A program made the position numbers and the translations under genes. From positions 62,001-126,000 of the forward strand of contig NZ_JAMOHV010000008.1 of assembly GCF_024448505.1 (NCBI RefSeq): a stretch of DNA of 64,000 bases. Reading direction: 5' to 3'. The stretch's first letter is position 1; each line of letters begins with the position of its first letter. The notes beneath the pieces were generated by a model, which saw nothing but the letters and a program-made list of their open reading frames with translations, ran no database searches and had not been told where the DNA came from. This stretch comes from Stutzerimonas degradans (lineage in GTDB: Bacteria; Pseudomonadota; Gammaproteobacteria; Pseudomonadales; Pseudomonadaceae). Below are positions 9,083 to 16,581 of this stretch, one piece after another.

Positions 9083-9628
9083 ATGAGCGTCCTCAGCGTC
9101 TATCACCAGAATCGCCCCGAACAACCGCTCAAGGTGTTGACCCACCACGACGATATCGCCGCGACCCTGGCCGAGGCCGGAGTGCGCCTCGAGCGTCTGG
9201 ATGCCCGCGCGGCGCTCGACGCGGATGCCGGCCCGGATGAGGTGCTGCTGGCCTACCGTCCGCAGATCGACCGCCTGCAGGCCGAGCGTGACTTCGCCAG
9301 CGCCGACGTGCTGCGCGTGACCGGCAATGATCGTCAGCAGAATGAGCTGCGTGCGCGCTTTCTCGAGGAGCACCGCCATGCCGAGGACGAGGTGCGCTTC
9401 ATCGTCGCTGGCCGCGGCTTGTTCTCCTTGCGTTTCGGCGAGCTGGTTTACGCCGTGCTTTGCGAAAAGGGCGACCTGTTGACGGTGCCCGCCGGCATTC
9501 GTCATTGGCTCGATATGGGTGAACACCCGCATCTGGTCGCCATCCGCCTGTTCCGCAACAGCGAAGGCTGGAGCGCCGAGTTCACCGGTGACGACATCGC
9601 CAGCCGTTTTCCGCGGCTGGAAGACTGA
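9083..9628 (+). CDS. mtnD: Acireductone dioxygenase (methionine salvage)
   Basis: 181 residues of the ARD cupin family. It oxidises acireductone (1,2-dihydroxy-5-methylthiopentene-3-one) to the methionine precursor keto acid and formate in the methylthioadenosine salvage pathway. All metal ligands are present: His97, His99 and Glu103 in EHRHAEDEVRF, and His141 in IRHWLDMG. These correspond one-for-one to the Klebsiella enzyme ligands. A GGAGAG ribosome site precedes the ATG at 9083. mtnB and mtnC, normally on either side of mtnD in Pseudomonas, are absent here. The preceding gene is the MFS transporter and the following DNA holds small unrelated genes. Confidence 0.93.
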   Translation: MSVLSVYHQNRPEQPLKVLTHHDDIAATLAEAGVRLERLDARAALDADAGPDEVLLAYRPQIDRLQAERDFASADVLRVTGNDRQQNELRARFLEEHRHAEDEVRFIVAGRGLFSLRFGELVYAVLCEKGDLLTVPAGIRHWLDMGEHPHLVAIRLFRNSEGWSAEFTGDDIASRFPRLED

Positions 9629-9789
9629 CCACCGCCGAAAAGCATAGAGCGGAAGGGCCTAAAGAGGTATTGAGCGCCTGATCGTTTCAGTCCACTAATG
9701 CCTGACTTCACTCCGTATTGGTGAAGCCAGCGAGGCGATGATGCCTTCGCGCAGATCTGCCCCATGACAAAAAAATGGAGAGAAACGGT

Positions 9790-10098
9790 ATGACAATAAA
9801 AACCAAGATTGCCGCTGGAATTGCCGTCCTGGCGCTGGGAATGCCACTTGCGCTCCACGCGCAGGACAAGGCGGCTGAGAGCTGGCTGCCGAGTCTGATC
9901 ACCTCCACGCCCCAGGAGGGATTCGAGCTGGCCGTCAAGCTATCCAGGATGGGCGTCAAGAGCACTCAGCCAAACAAGGAGGTGCTGTTTCGCGAGCGCG
10001 GCAAGTACGCTGAGAGCGGCGAAGCACTGATCCAGGCCTCGCATGTAGTGGCCGTGCATTTCCAGACGATCGCCGCGGCGAACGACTACTGGAAATAA
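9790..10098 (+). CDS. Small exported protein of unknown function
   Basis: 102 residues with a clear Sec signal peptide (basic MTIKTK start, hydrophobic core to about residue 22, ALHAQ cleavage region). The mature part is a helical, charged ~80-residue domain with no cysteines. A GGAGAGAAACGG Shine-Dalgarno lies immediately before the ATG. No family is recognised. It has an AT-richer leader than its neighbours and sits in the gap where mtnC would be expected, consistent with later insertion. Confidence 0.65.
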   Translation: MTIKTKIAAGIAVLALGMPLALHAQDKAAESWLPSLITSTPQEGFELAVKLSRMGVKSTQPNKEVLFRERGKYAESGEALIQASHVVAVHFQTIAAANDYWK

Positions 10099-10109
10099 TT
10101 CAATCCGCC

Positions 10110-10132
10110 GGGTGGATGTGGATCATCCACCC
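10110..10132 (+). terminator. Putative terminator after the small exported protein gene
   Basis: A perfect 9-bp stem (gggtggatg / catccaccc) with a 5-nt loop begins 11 bp after the stop of the exported-protein gene. No long T-run follows. Confidence 0.5.
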
Positions 10133-10227
10133 CTCCCGAATCACCACTGGCGATCCGTTCCGCACGCTGAACCCTCGAACCCTTCCGGCATCTCAAGTAC
10201 ATCGTCACCGTAATCAGGAGCCATCCC

Positions 10228-10431
10228 ATGAGCGATGCTTTCGGCGGCCTATTCGGCCTGATCATCCTCGCGCTGGATATCTGGGCGATCGTCAGCGTGG
10301 TCCGTAGCGACGCCAGCAGCGGCAAGAAGGTGATGTGGGTGCTTCTGATCGTCATCCTGCCCGTGCTTGGCCTGGTCCTTTGGGGCCTGATGGGGCCGCG
10401 CGGCAACCGTCCGGACCAGCGCGCACTCTGA
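10228..10431 (+). CDS. PLDc_N-domain membrane mini-protein 1
   Basis: 67 residues with two transmembrane segments separated by a short polar loop (VRSDASSGKKVMW). It ends with the W-x-x-x-GPRG element of the 'phospholipase D nuclease N-terminal' (PLDc_N) family. In full-length cardiolipin synthases this domain is the membrane anchor; free-standing copies have no known function. A CAGGAG ribosome site is 8 nt upstream. It is followed after 7 bp by a second gene of the same family, so the two are probably tandem duplicates in one transcript. Confidence 0.75.
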   Translation: MSDAFGGLFGLIILALDIWAIVSVVRSDASSGKKVMWVLLIVILPVLGLVLWGLMGPRGNRPDQRAL

Positions 10432-10438
10432 GGTCGCG

Positions 10439-10630
10439 ATGGACAACTGGAATACGCTGCTGGCCGTTCTGCTCCTGCTGGTCGACCTGCTGGCCATCCT
10501 CCACGTCTGGCGCCAATCGATCGAAACCGGACGCAAGGTGGTCTGGAGCCTGGTCATTCTGCTGCTGCCGGTCGTCGGGCTGATCATGTGGGCGATAGCT
10601 GCGGCGCCCTTTGGCAAGGTGCGACTCTAG
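10439..10630 (+). CDS. PLDc_N-domain membrane mini-protein 2
   Basis: 63 residues with the same architecture as the gene just upstream: helix, short polar loop with SIETGRKVVW, then a second helix with LPVVGLIMWAI. The pattern G-[KR]-K-V-x-W...LPV-[LV]-G-L is shared by both, pointing to a local duplication. It overlaps the convergent alkA stop by 4 bp. Function unknown. Confidence 0.72.
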   Translation: MDNWNTLLAVLLLLVDLLAILHVWRQSIETGRKVVWSLVILLLPVVGLIMWAIAAAPFGKVRL

Positions 10631-11532
10631 AGCGTGCCGCTCGTGCGCGCTTCAGGGGTACGTGAGGTCGCATAGTCCTGCCAGATGTGGACGGCCGCAT
10701 AGGCGCGCCACGGCCGCCACGCTTCGGCGCGTGCGGCCAAAGCCTTGGCGCTGATGCCGGTGGCGCCCCACAGCGGGGCCTTGAGCAGGCCGAGATCGCC
10801 TGCGGGAAAGGCATCGGCCGCGCCGAAACCACGTAGCGCGATGTATTCGGCCGTCCATGGGCCGATGCCGGGCAGTTCGCGCAAACGTCGCACCAGCGCC
10901 TCGGCGCCATCCTCCACATGCAGACCCAGAGCACCTTCGGCTACCGCTGCCGCCAAGCGCCGCAACGCCTGCACCCGCTTGAGCGGCATGCCGATGCGCT
11001 CCAGCGGGTCTTCAGCGATGGCCCGCGGGGTAGGAAACAGTACAGACAGCCCGGGCGGTCCGTCTGCCAGCGGCTCGTCGAGGCGTTCCAGCAGGCGCCG
11101 GGTGATGGTCACCGCGGCCTTGACCGTCACCTGCTGGCCGACGATGGCCCGCACCGCCTGCTCGAACGGATCGAACGCGGCCGGCAGGCGCAGTCCGGGA
11201 TTGGCCGCCACCCGTGGCCCCAGCAGCGGATCGGCAGCGAAATGCTCAGCGATGGCGCGCGGATCGGCATCGAGGTCGAACATCTTGCGCACCTTTTCGA
11301 CGAGCAGTCGCCGATATGGCTGCAGCCGCTCGCTGCAGGTCAGTTCCAGCGCTGGCTGTTCGGTCAGCGGCCGCACGCTGAACCAACCCTCGACGCCGCC
11401 CAGGCGCAGGCTGCGGCTGTAGCGATCCACCGCGAGATGTTCGACTCCGGGCAACAGCCGCAGGGCGAAATGCTGCTGGAACTGCTGCCAGTCCCACGGC
11501 GCGAGGTAGGGCAACAACAGCGGTGCGGACAT
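10627..11532 (-). CDS. alkA: DNA-3-methyladenine glycosylase II (AlkA family)
   Basis: Removes alkylated purines and pyrimidines from DNA in base-excision repair. 301 residues: an AlkA N-terminal domain (1-~115), then the HhH-GPD fold with the hairpin ELPGIGPWTAEYIALR at 219-234 and the catalytic aspartate Asp246 in FPAGDLGL. The start at 11532 is the ATG that opens the conserved N-terminal strand. It is not an Ada fusion, since no zinc-binding Ada domain or AraC-type HTH precedes it. alkA next to a speE homologue is the same order as in P. aeruginosa. Confidence 0.92.
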   Translation of the reverse strand: MSAPLLLPYLAPWDWQQFQQHFALRLLPGVEHLAVDRYSRSLRLGGVEGWFSVRPLTEQPALELTCSERLQPYRRLLVEKVRKMFDLDADPRAIAEHFAADPLLGPRVAANPGLRLPAAFDPFEQAVRAIVGQQVTVKAAVTITRRLLERLDEPLADGPPGLSVLFPTPRAIAEDPLERIGMPLKRVQALRRLAAAVAEGALGLHVEDGAEALVRRLRELPGIGPWTAEYIALRGFGAADAFPAGDLGLLKAPLWGATGISAKALAARAEAWRPWRAYAAVHIWQDYATSRTPEARTSGTL

Positions 11533-11773
11533 GCGGATACTCCTGGCTATGACGGTGCGTGCCCGGCGGGACGGTCGCTCTGCCCACCCTAGCCGGCGGC
11601 GCGTCGCTTGTCGTTCCAAAGTGTGCTTACGAACCCGATGGTTTCCGCTGTCACAAAGGCCAACGTAGAATTCCGGTCCTTTTCGGGGGTGGCGCTGCTG
11701 TGCCGCCCGTCACGCCAACCCGCCACGGACCGTCGATGCGCTGTACGCTCGACGACCAACCAAGGGGACTCCC

Positions 11774-12622
11774 ATGAGCGAATTCCAGGAAACTCTCTAC
11801 GAGGGATACGGCCAGCGCCTGCAGATGGATCGTCTGCTGCACGAAGTACGCAGCGAGCAACAACACCTGGTCATCTTCGAGAATGCCCGCATGGGCCGTG
11901 TGATGGCGCTCGATGGCGTCATCCGTACCGCCGAGGCGGACGACTTCATTGGCCACGAAATGCTTGCGCATGTGCCGATCTTCGCTCACGGGCTGGCGCG
12001 CCGCGTGCTGATCATCGGCGGTGACGACGGTGGCATCCTGCGCGAGGTTGCGCGTCATCGCGATATCGAAAGCATCACGCTGCTCGGGACCGACCCGGCC
12101 GTGGTGGCGCTGTGCCGGGAGTTTCTGCCGAATCATTCGGCCGGTGCCTTCGATGATCCGCGGCTGCAGATATCGCATGAAGATGTCCTGCAGTTTCTCG
12201 CCACCACCGAACAGCGCTTCGACGTCATTCTTGGCGCATCCACGGCGGGTGAAGTCCTCTCTTCGGAGGAGTTCTACCACGCCAGCCGGCGCTGCCTGAA
12301 CGACGACGGCATCCTGGTGGTGCGCACCGGCGTGCCGTTCATGCAGCTGGGCGAACTGCAGTCCGCCGCCAAGCGCATGCAGGGCCTGTTTGCCGACTGG
12401 CACTTTTACCAGGCTGCCGCACCGACCTGCATCGGCGGAGCGCTGGCGTTCGCCTGGGGTGCCTGCAGCGTGGAGAGCCGCAAGCTGCCGCTGGAAACCC
12501 TGGCGCAGCGCTTTGCCGGCAGCGGCATCGTCACCCGTTACTACAATCCGCACATCCACGTCGGCGCATTCGCGCTGCCGCAGTACGTCCTGCAGGCGAT
12601 CGGCAAGCCAAGCAACGACTGA
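11774..12622 (+). CDS. SpeE-like polyamine aminopropyltransferase homologue with degenerate active site
   Basis: 282 residues, collinear over its length with spermidine synthases of the SpeE family and conserved in the scaffold (start FQETLYEGYGQR, FENARMGRVMALDG, C-terminal SGIVTRYYNP). The catalytic positions are altered. The family GGGDGG reads GGDDGG (82-87), VEID reads LGTD (104-107) and DDG reads EDV (136-138). The D-S-T-D-P-[IV]-G-P catalytic stretch is replaced by GASTA (154-158) with about four residues deleted. The substrate tyrosine of FIYHEM is glycine (FIGHEM, residue 60), and the PTYIGG tyrosine is cysteine. The frame is intact, so the protein is probably expressed but unlikely to transfer aminopropyl groups. 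It could bind a ligand or have another activity. Confidence 0.85.
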   Translation: MSEFQETLYEGYGQRLQMDRLLHEVRSEQQHLVIFENARMGRVMALDGVIRTAEADDFIGHEMLAHVPIFAHGLARRVLIIGGDDGGILREVARHRDIESITLLGTDPAVVALCREFLPNHSAGAFDDPRLQISHEDVLQFLATTEQRFDVILGASTAGEVLSSEEFYHASRRCLNDDGILVVRTGVPFMQLGELQSAAKRMQGLFADWHFYQAAAPTCIGGALAFAWGACSVESRKLPLETLAQRFAGSGIVTRYYNPHIHVGAFALPQYVLQAIGKPSND

Positions 12623-12628
12623 CGTCTC

Positions 12629-12650
12629 GCGCCCGCCGCCCGGCGGGCGC
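12629..12650 (+). terminator. Putative terminator after the speE-like gene
   Basis: A GC-only 9-bp perfect stem (gcgcccgcc / ggcgggcgc) with a 4-nt loop, starting 7 bp after the stop codon. No T-run follows. Confidence 0.5.
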
Positions 12651-12654
12651 TGCC

Positions 12655-12687
12655 GTTCATGCCGCAAAAAAAGCCCATGGCATGAAC
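12655..12687. repeat. Inverted repeat with A7 loop upstream of the RraB-like gene
   Basis: Perfect 9-bp arms gttcatgcc and ggcatgaac enclose a 15-nt loop containing seven A residues. It lies between two genes in the same direction. On the minus strand it would present a T-run inside the loop, so it is not a standard terminator. Its role is unknown. Confidence 0.5.
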
Positions 12688-12786
12688 ACCCCCGGCATCC
12701 CATACTCAGATCAGGTGAGGGCGGTGAGACCCACGTGCTCACCTGCCGAAGCGTTTTCCGTCCATCGATCGAGAGGAGGTTGAATC

Positions 12787-13128
12787 ATGAGTACCACCTT
12801 CCACGAGGATGTCAGCAGCAACGTTCTTCGCCAGATGAAAGAAGGCGGCTTCGATTTCACCCGGGTTCATCCCATCGAGTTCTATGCGGTCTTCGAGGAC
12901 CGCGATGGTGCCCACACGGCCGCGCGCAACTTTCGCGGCGAATCCATCAATGCGCAGATCCTGCCGCGCGAGGACGGCACCTGGAATCTGCAGGTCAGCA
13001 AGGTCATGTACGCCACCTTCGACAGCATCGGCAACTTCGAGCAGGACCTGGAGGAGCTGGTGGAGCCGCTTGGAGGTGTGCTCGACGGCTGGGGCGTGAC
13101 CCAGGAACTCGGCGGCGGCGGTTTCTAA
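12787..13128 (+). CDS. RraB-like (regulator of ribonuclease E activity B family) protein
   Basis: 113 residues, acidic, with the RraB/DUF695-like alpha-beta layout: a strand HPIEFYAVFEDRDGAH, a central strand W-N-L-Q-V-S-K, and a C-terminal LDGWGV element resembling the YDGWGT of E. coli RraB. RraB binds the RNase E scaffold and tunes mRNA decay. Whether this divergent short version does so is an inference. A GAGAGGAGG ribosome site lies 8 nt before the ATG, suggesting strong translation. Confidence 0.65.
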   Translation: MSTTFHEDVSSNVLRQMKEGGFDFTRVHPIEFYAVFEDRDGAHTAARNFRGESINAQILPREDGTWNLQVSKVMYATFDSIGNFEQDLEELVEPLGGVLDGWGVTQELGGGGF

Positions 13129-13144
13129 GCACGCCTGCCGGCGT

Positions 13145-14101
13145 TCAGCTTCGCAGCAACCCGCTCTGCAGCGCCTGGTCCCACGGTGGGACCGGGCCGA
13201 AGCGCTCCTTGAGAAATTCCAGCAGCAGGCGCGTGCGCGAGTCCGCTTCGCGGGTCAGGCGCAGCGCATAGATGCCACTGGCTTCCGGGCGCGGCAGCCC
13301 GTGCGTGCAGAACAGCGGTAACAACTCGCCACGCAGCAGGTATTCGCTGATCAGCCAGGTCGGCAAGTGGGCGATGCCCAGCCCCGCGAGCACCCCGGAC
13401 AGCAGCGCCTCGGCGTTATTGGCGACCATGCGCAGGCGTCGCGGGCGGAACAGCTTGGCTTCACCATCCTGCTCGAAACGCCAGGCATGCGGTGGCGCCA
13501 GCGCATCCCAGTCGAGGCCGTCGTGGCCGGGCAACTCGTGCGGTTGCGTGGGCGTGCCGCGCCGCTGCAGGTACTCCGGGCTGGCACAGGCGATGCGCAC
13601 CATCGGCGCCAGTGGCGTGGCCACCAGACGGGTGTCGGCCAGTGGGCCGATGCGCAGCACCAGATCGACCTTGCCCAGATGCTCGCCATGCAGGTCGATG
13701 AAGCTGTCGATCAGGCGCAACTGCACATCCACACCGGGATAGGCGCAGAGAAAGTCGGCAAGCGCCGGGGCCAGATGGCGACGGCCGAACGGCGTCGGTG
13801 CGTCGATACGGATCAGCCCTTCGGGCGTAGCGTCCAGTGCGCTGGCTTCGGCGCGGGCCAGTTGCAGTTCGCGCACGATGCGCCGAGCGCGCTCGGCGAA
13901 GGCCTGGGCGGCGGGCGTGCTGCGGATGCCGTGCGTGCTGCGGCTGAACAGCGTGCAGCCCAGCGAGTGCTCCAGCGCATCGATGCGCCGCGCGACAGAG
14001 GACGGTGTCAAACCGTGCAGGCGCGCAGCGGCGGAGAAATTGCCGGCTTCCAGCACGTCGAGGAACAGACGCAGTTGATCGGCGAAGGAGTGTGGCTGCA
14101 T
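13145..14101 (-). CDS. LysR-family transcriptional regulator (next to TauE/SafE transporter)
   Basis: 318 residues: an N-terminal winged HTH (residues ~6-65, FLDVLEAGNFSAAARLHG...SSVARRIDALE) and a periplasmic-binding-like effector domain from ~90. The CrgA/DsdC-like effector subgroup would fit PTPFGRRHLAPALADFL. The ATG at 14101 begins the conserved HTH, and longer frames upstream lack homology. It is divergent from a TauE/SafE permease across a 105-bp intergenic region with a palindrome, so it probably controls that permease and itself. Effector unknown. Confidence 0.88.
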   Translation of the reverse strand: MQPHSFADQLRLFLDVLEAGNFSAAARLHGLTPSSVARRIDALEHSLGCTLFSRSTHGIRSTPAAQAFAERARRIVRELQLARAEASALDATPEGLIRIDAPTPFGRRHLAPALADFLCAYPGVDVQLRLIDSFIDLHGEHLGKVDLVLRIGPLADTRLVATPLAPMVRIACASPEYLQRRGTPTQPHELPGHDGLDWDALAPPHAWRFEQDGEAKLFRPRRLRMVANNAEALLSGVLAGLGIAHLPTWLISEYLLRGELLPLFCTHGLPRPEASGIYALRLTREADSRTRLLLEFLKERFGPVPPWDQALQSGLLRS

Positions 14102-14115
14102 TGGCGATCCTCTGT

Positions 14116-14132
14116 TTTGCGATATGCGCAAA
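14116..14132. promoter_or_regulatory. Candidate LysR operator between the regulator and the TauE/SafE gene
   Basis: A perfect inverted repeat tttgcg-N5-cgcaaa in the divergent intergenic region, 15 bp from the LysR start codon. The dimensions fit a LysR-type half-site pair (T-N11-A class). Confidence 0.5.
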
Positions 14133-14206
14133 GCCATTGTGCGCGGCTGTGCGTATCGAGGCCAGGCGCACAGCCTTACCATTGCGTTTTTCGACGGAGC
14201 GACGCC

Positions 14207-14962
14207 GTGCCTGTATTCGATATCGGCTTGAACGTACTGCTTGGGCTGGCGCTCGGTGCGCTCGGTGGTTTGTTCGGCATCGGCGGCGGGCTGATCGCGA
14301 TCCCGGTGCTCGGCGTGCTGTTCGGCCTGGATCAGCAACTCGCACAGGGCACGGCATTGGTGATGGTGGTGCCGAACGTGCTGCTGGCGATCTGGCGTTA
14401 CCATCAGCGCAACCGCATCGATTTCCGCCACGCGGCGGCGCTGGCGCTGCCGAGCTTCTGCTTCGCCATCTTCGGCGCGGCGTTGGCCGTATCGCTGGAT
14501 GCCAGCCGCGTGCGCCTGGCCTTCGTCGGCTTCCTCTTCGCGTTGGCGGCCCACACGCTGCTGCGGGCGTTTCGCCGTACCGCGCCGGGTAGCGGACAAC
14601 TGCGTCATCCCTGGCCGTGGCTCGGTGTGCTGGGCGCAGGTGCCGGCGCGCTCGGCGGCCTGTTCGGTGTCGGTGGTGCGGTGCTGGCGACGCCGGTGCT
14701 GACCAGCGTGTTCGGCACCAGTCAGGTTGTTGCCCAGGGGCTATCGCTGTCGCTGGCGGCGCCGAGTACCGGGGTCACGCTGGCAACCTATGCGCTGCAC
14801 GGACAGGTCGACTGGATGCTCGGGTTGCCGCTGGCGGTCGGCGGTCTGCTCAGCATCAGCCTCGGCGTGCGGCTGGCGCACGCCTTGCCGGAGCGTCTGC
14901 TGCGCGTGCTGTTCAGCGGCTTCCTGGTGGTCAGCGGCGTACTGCTGGCACTGGAAGCCTGA
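14207..14962 (+). CDS. TauE/SafE-family sulfite/sulfonate exporter-like permease
   Basis: 251 residues, about eight transmembrane helices, built as two homologous halves. Each half starts with the family repeat G-A-L-G-G-L-F-G-[IV]-G-G (residues ~15-25 and ~150-160). Members export sulfite, sulfoacetate or other organosulfur anions across the inner membrane; the substrate here is unknown. I choose the GTG at 14207, which has a CGGAG ribosome site 6 nt upstream and gives the expected short N-terminus. No ATG is available near the first helix. Likely controlled by the divergent LysR. Confidence 0.85.
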   Translation: MPVFDIGLNVLLGLALGALGGLFGIGGGLIAIPVLGVLFGLDQQLAQGTALVMVVPNVLLAIWRYHQRNRIDFRHAAALALPSFCFAIFGAALAVSLDASRVRLAFVGFLFALAAHTLLRAFRRTAPGSGQLRHPWPWLGVLGAGAGALGGLFGVGGAVLATPVLTSVFGTSQVVAQGLSLSLAAPSTGVTLATYALHGQVDWMLGLPLAVGGLLSISLGVRLAHALPERLLRVLFSGFLVVSGVLLALEA

Positions 14963-15053
14963 GGTGTCCGCCGGCCGCGTCTGTGCCGCGCGGCTGCCGC
15001 CGGTTGCGGCGCTGGGGTAACATCGCCGCCTTCTCAGGTTGCGGTCCGTAGTC

Positions 15054-16151
15054 ATGGATCAGTCGTCGCCACTTGCCCTGTACCGGCAAGCCATCGCCCG
15101 CGAGGGTTTCGTCAGTGATGCCGCCCAGTTGCGCGCCGTCGATCTGCTGCAGCACTGCCATGAGCAGGTGCACGCGGGTGAGGTGCCAGGCGGTGTCTAC
15201 CTGTGGGGGCCGGTAGGGCGCGGCAAGACATGGCTGATGGACATGTTCCATGCCAGCTTGCGCGTACCGGCGCGGCGTCAGCATTTTCATCACTTCATGC
15301 GCTGGGTGCATATGCGCCTGTTCCAGCTCAACGGCACGGCCGATCCGCTGCGGGCGCTGGCCTGCGAGCTGGCCGGCGAGGTGCGGGTGCTGTGCTTCGA
15401 CGAGCTGTTCGTCGGCGACATCGGCGATGCGATCATTCTCGGGCGACTGTTCCGGGTGATGTTCGAGGAAGGCGTGGTCATCGTCGCGACGTCCAACCAG
15501 CCGCCGGATCAGCTGTACGCCGATGGCTACAACCGTGAGCGCTTTCTGCCGGCGATCGAGGCTATCGAGCGCCACATGCATGTCGTCGACGTGGATGGCG
15601 GTACGGACCATCGCCTGCGTCCCGGTGCGGCGTTGCAGCGTTACTGGGTCGCCGCGCCGGATGCGCTGCAGCAAGCCTTCGCGGGGTTGGCCGAAGGCGA
15701 GGGCAGCACCGCGCCGCTGGAACTCGGCCATCGTCTGTTGCAGGTGAAGCGGCGTAGCGACAGGGTGCTCTGGTGTCGTTTCGCCGAACTGTGCGAGCAG
15801 CCGTTCTCCGCGCTGGATTTCATCGAACTGTGCGATCGCCACGAGGCGATCCTGCTCGATGGTGTGCCCCAGCTGGGCGGCGTGCAACGCGAGGGACGCA
15901 TCGCCCGCGGCACCGAGGACGCGGTCACGCAGGTCAAGGCCGGCGACCGCCAGCTACCGCGGCTGGCCGCGCATGACGATGCGGTGCGGCGCTTCATCGC
16001 GCTGGTGGACGAGTGCTACGACCGGCGCGTGCCGCTGTATATCGAGGCGCAGGTGGCGCTGGAGGATCTGTACGTCGAGGGCTATCTGGCCTTCGCCTTC
16101 CGCCGCACGCTCAGCCGCTTGCGCGAGATGCAGTTGCGGCGCTTCGGTTGA
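15054..16151 (+). CDS. zapE: ZapE / AFG1-like cell division ATPase
   Basis: 365 residues of the AFG1-like P-loop ATPase family. Walker A is GPVGRGKT (52-59) and Walker B is RVLCFDELFVGD (~residues 114-125), followed by TSNQPPDQLY (sensor region) typical of ZapE. The C-terminal half contains the family signature FIELCDRHEAILLDGVP. In E. coli, ZapE associates with the Z-ring and is needed under low oxygen. Many pseudomonads have two AFG1-like genes, so this may be a paralogue rather than the principal ZapE. The ATG at 15054 is preferred over one at 15039, as the protein begins MDQSSPLALY. Confidence 0.85.
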   Translation: MDQSSPLALYRQAIAREGFVSDAAQLRAVDLLQHCHEQVHAGEVPGGVYLWGPVGRGKTWLMDMFHASLRVPARRQHFHHFMRWVHMRLFQLNGTADPLRALACELAGEVRVLCFDELFVGDIGDAIILGRLFRVMFEEGVVIVATSNQPPDQLYADGYNRERFLPAIEAIERHMHVVDVDGGTDHRLRPGAALQRYWVAAPDALQQAFAGLAEGEGSTAPLELGHRLLQVKRRSDRVLWCRFAELCEQPFSALDFIELCDRHEAILLDGVPQLGGVQREGRIARGTEDAVTQVKAGDRQLPRLAAHDDAVRRFIALVDECYDRRVPLYIEAQVALEDLYVEGYLAFAFRRTLSRLREMQLRRFG

Positions 16152-16152
16152 A

Positions 16153-16431
16153 TCAGTCGCGGTAGAACACCTGCACCAGGTGGTAGCCGAACTGGCTTTT
16201 CACCGGCCCGTGTACCTCGCGCAGCGGCTTCTTGAAGATCACCTGATCGATGCTGCGCACCATCTGCCCCGGGCGCACCTCGCCGAGGTCGCCGCCTTTC
16301 TTGCCGGACGGGCAGGTGGAGTACTTGCGCGCCAGCACGTCGAATGCCTCGCCATTGGCGATACGCTTCTTCAGCTGCGCAGCTTCCGCTTCGGTCTTGA
16401 CCAGAATGTGGCGCGCCATGGCTTTGGGCAT
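16153..16431 (-). CDS. ppiC: Peptidyl-prolyl cis-trans isomerase, parvulin type
   Basis: 92 residues, a single cytoplasmic parvulin domain with no signal peptide. Family motifs are present: ARHILVKTEAEA, the YSTCPSGKKGGDLGE loop and the C-terminal QFGYHLVQVFYR. These match E. coli PpiC almost position for position. The start at 16431 gives the short MPKAM N-terminus; the frame upstream to 16506 has no family similarity, and an internal ATG at 16419 is also possible. It is convergent with the zapE-like gene, with one base between stops. Confidence 0.93.
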   Translation of the reverse strand: MPKAMARHILVKTEAEAAQLKKRIANGEAFDVLARKYSTCPSGKKGGDLGEVRPGQMVRSIDQVIFKKPLREVHGPVKSQFGYHLVQVFYRD

Positions 16432-16581
16432 TGCGAGGGTCCTCGGGTTGCGGGCTGGCGATTGTAGTGCGCTGGCCGCGGATGTCGACCGGTGCGTTAG
16501 CCGCATGAACGATGGGCGGTAGTTTCACCCGCGCCGCGGATACCGCCACCATCACCCTGTCCGGCGCAGTAGGGGGAACAC

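Noticed and set aside
6539..9084. Two minus-strand frames of >400 codons opposite aroC and the MFS gene
   Set aside because: Antisense shadows with runs of His/Arg/Asp; aroC and the transporter account for the coding signal.
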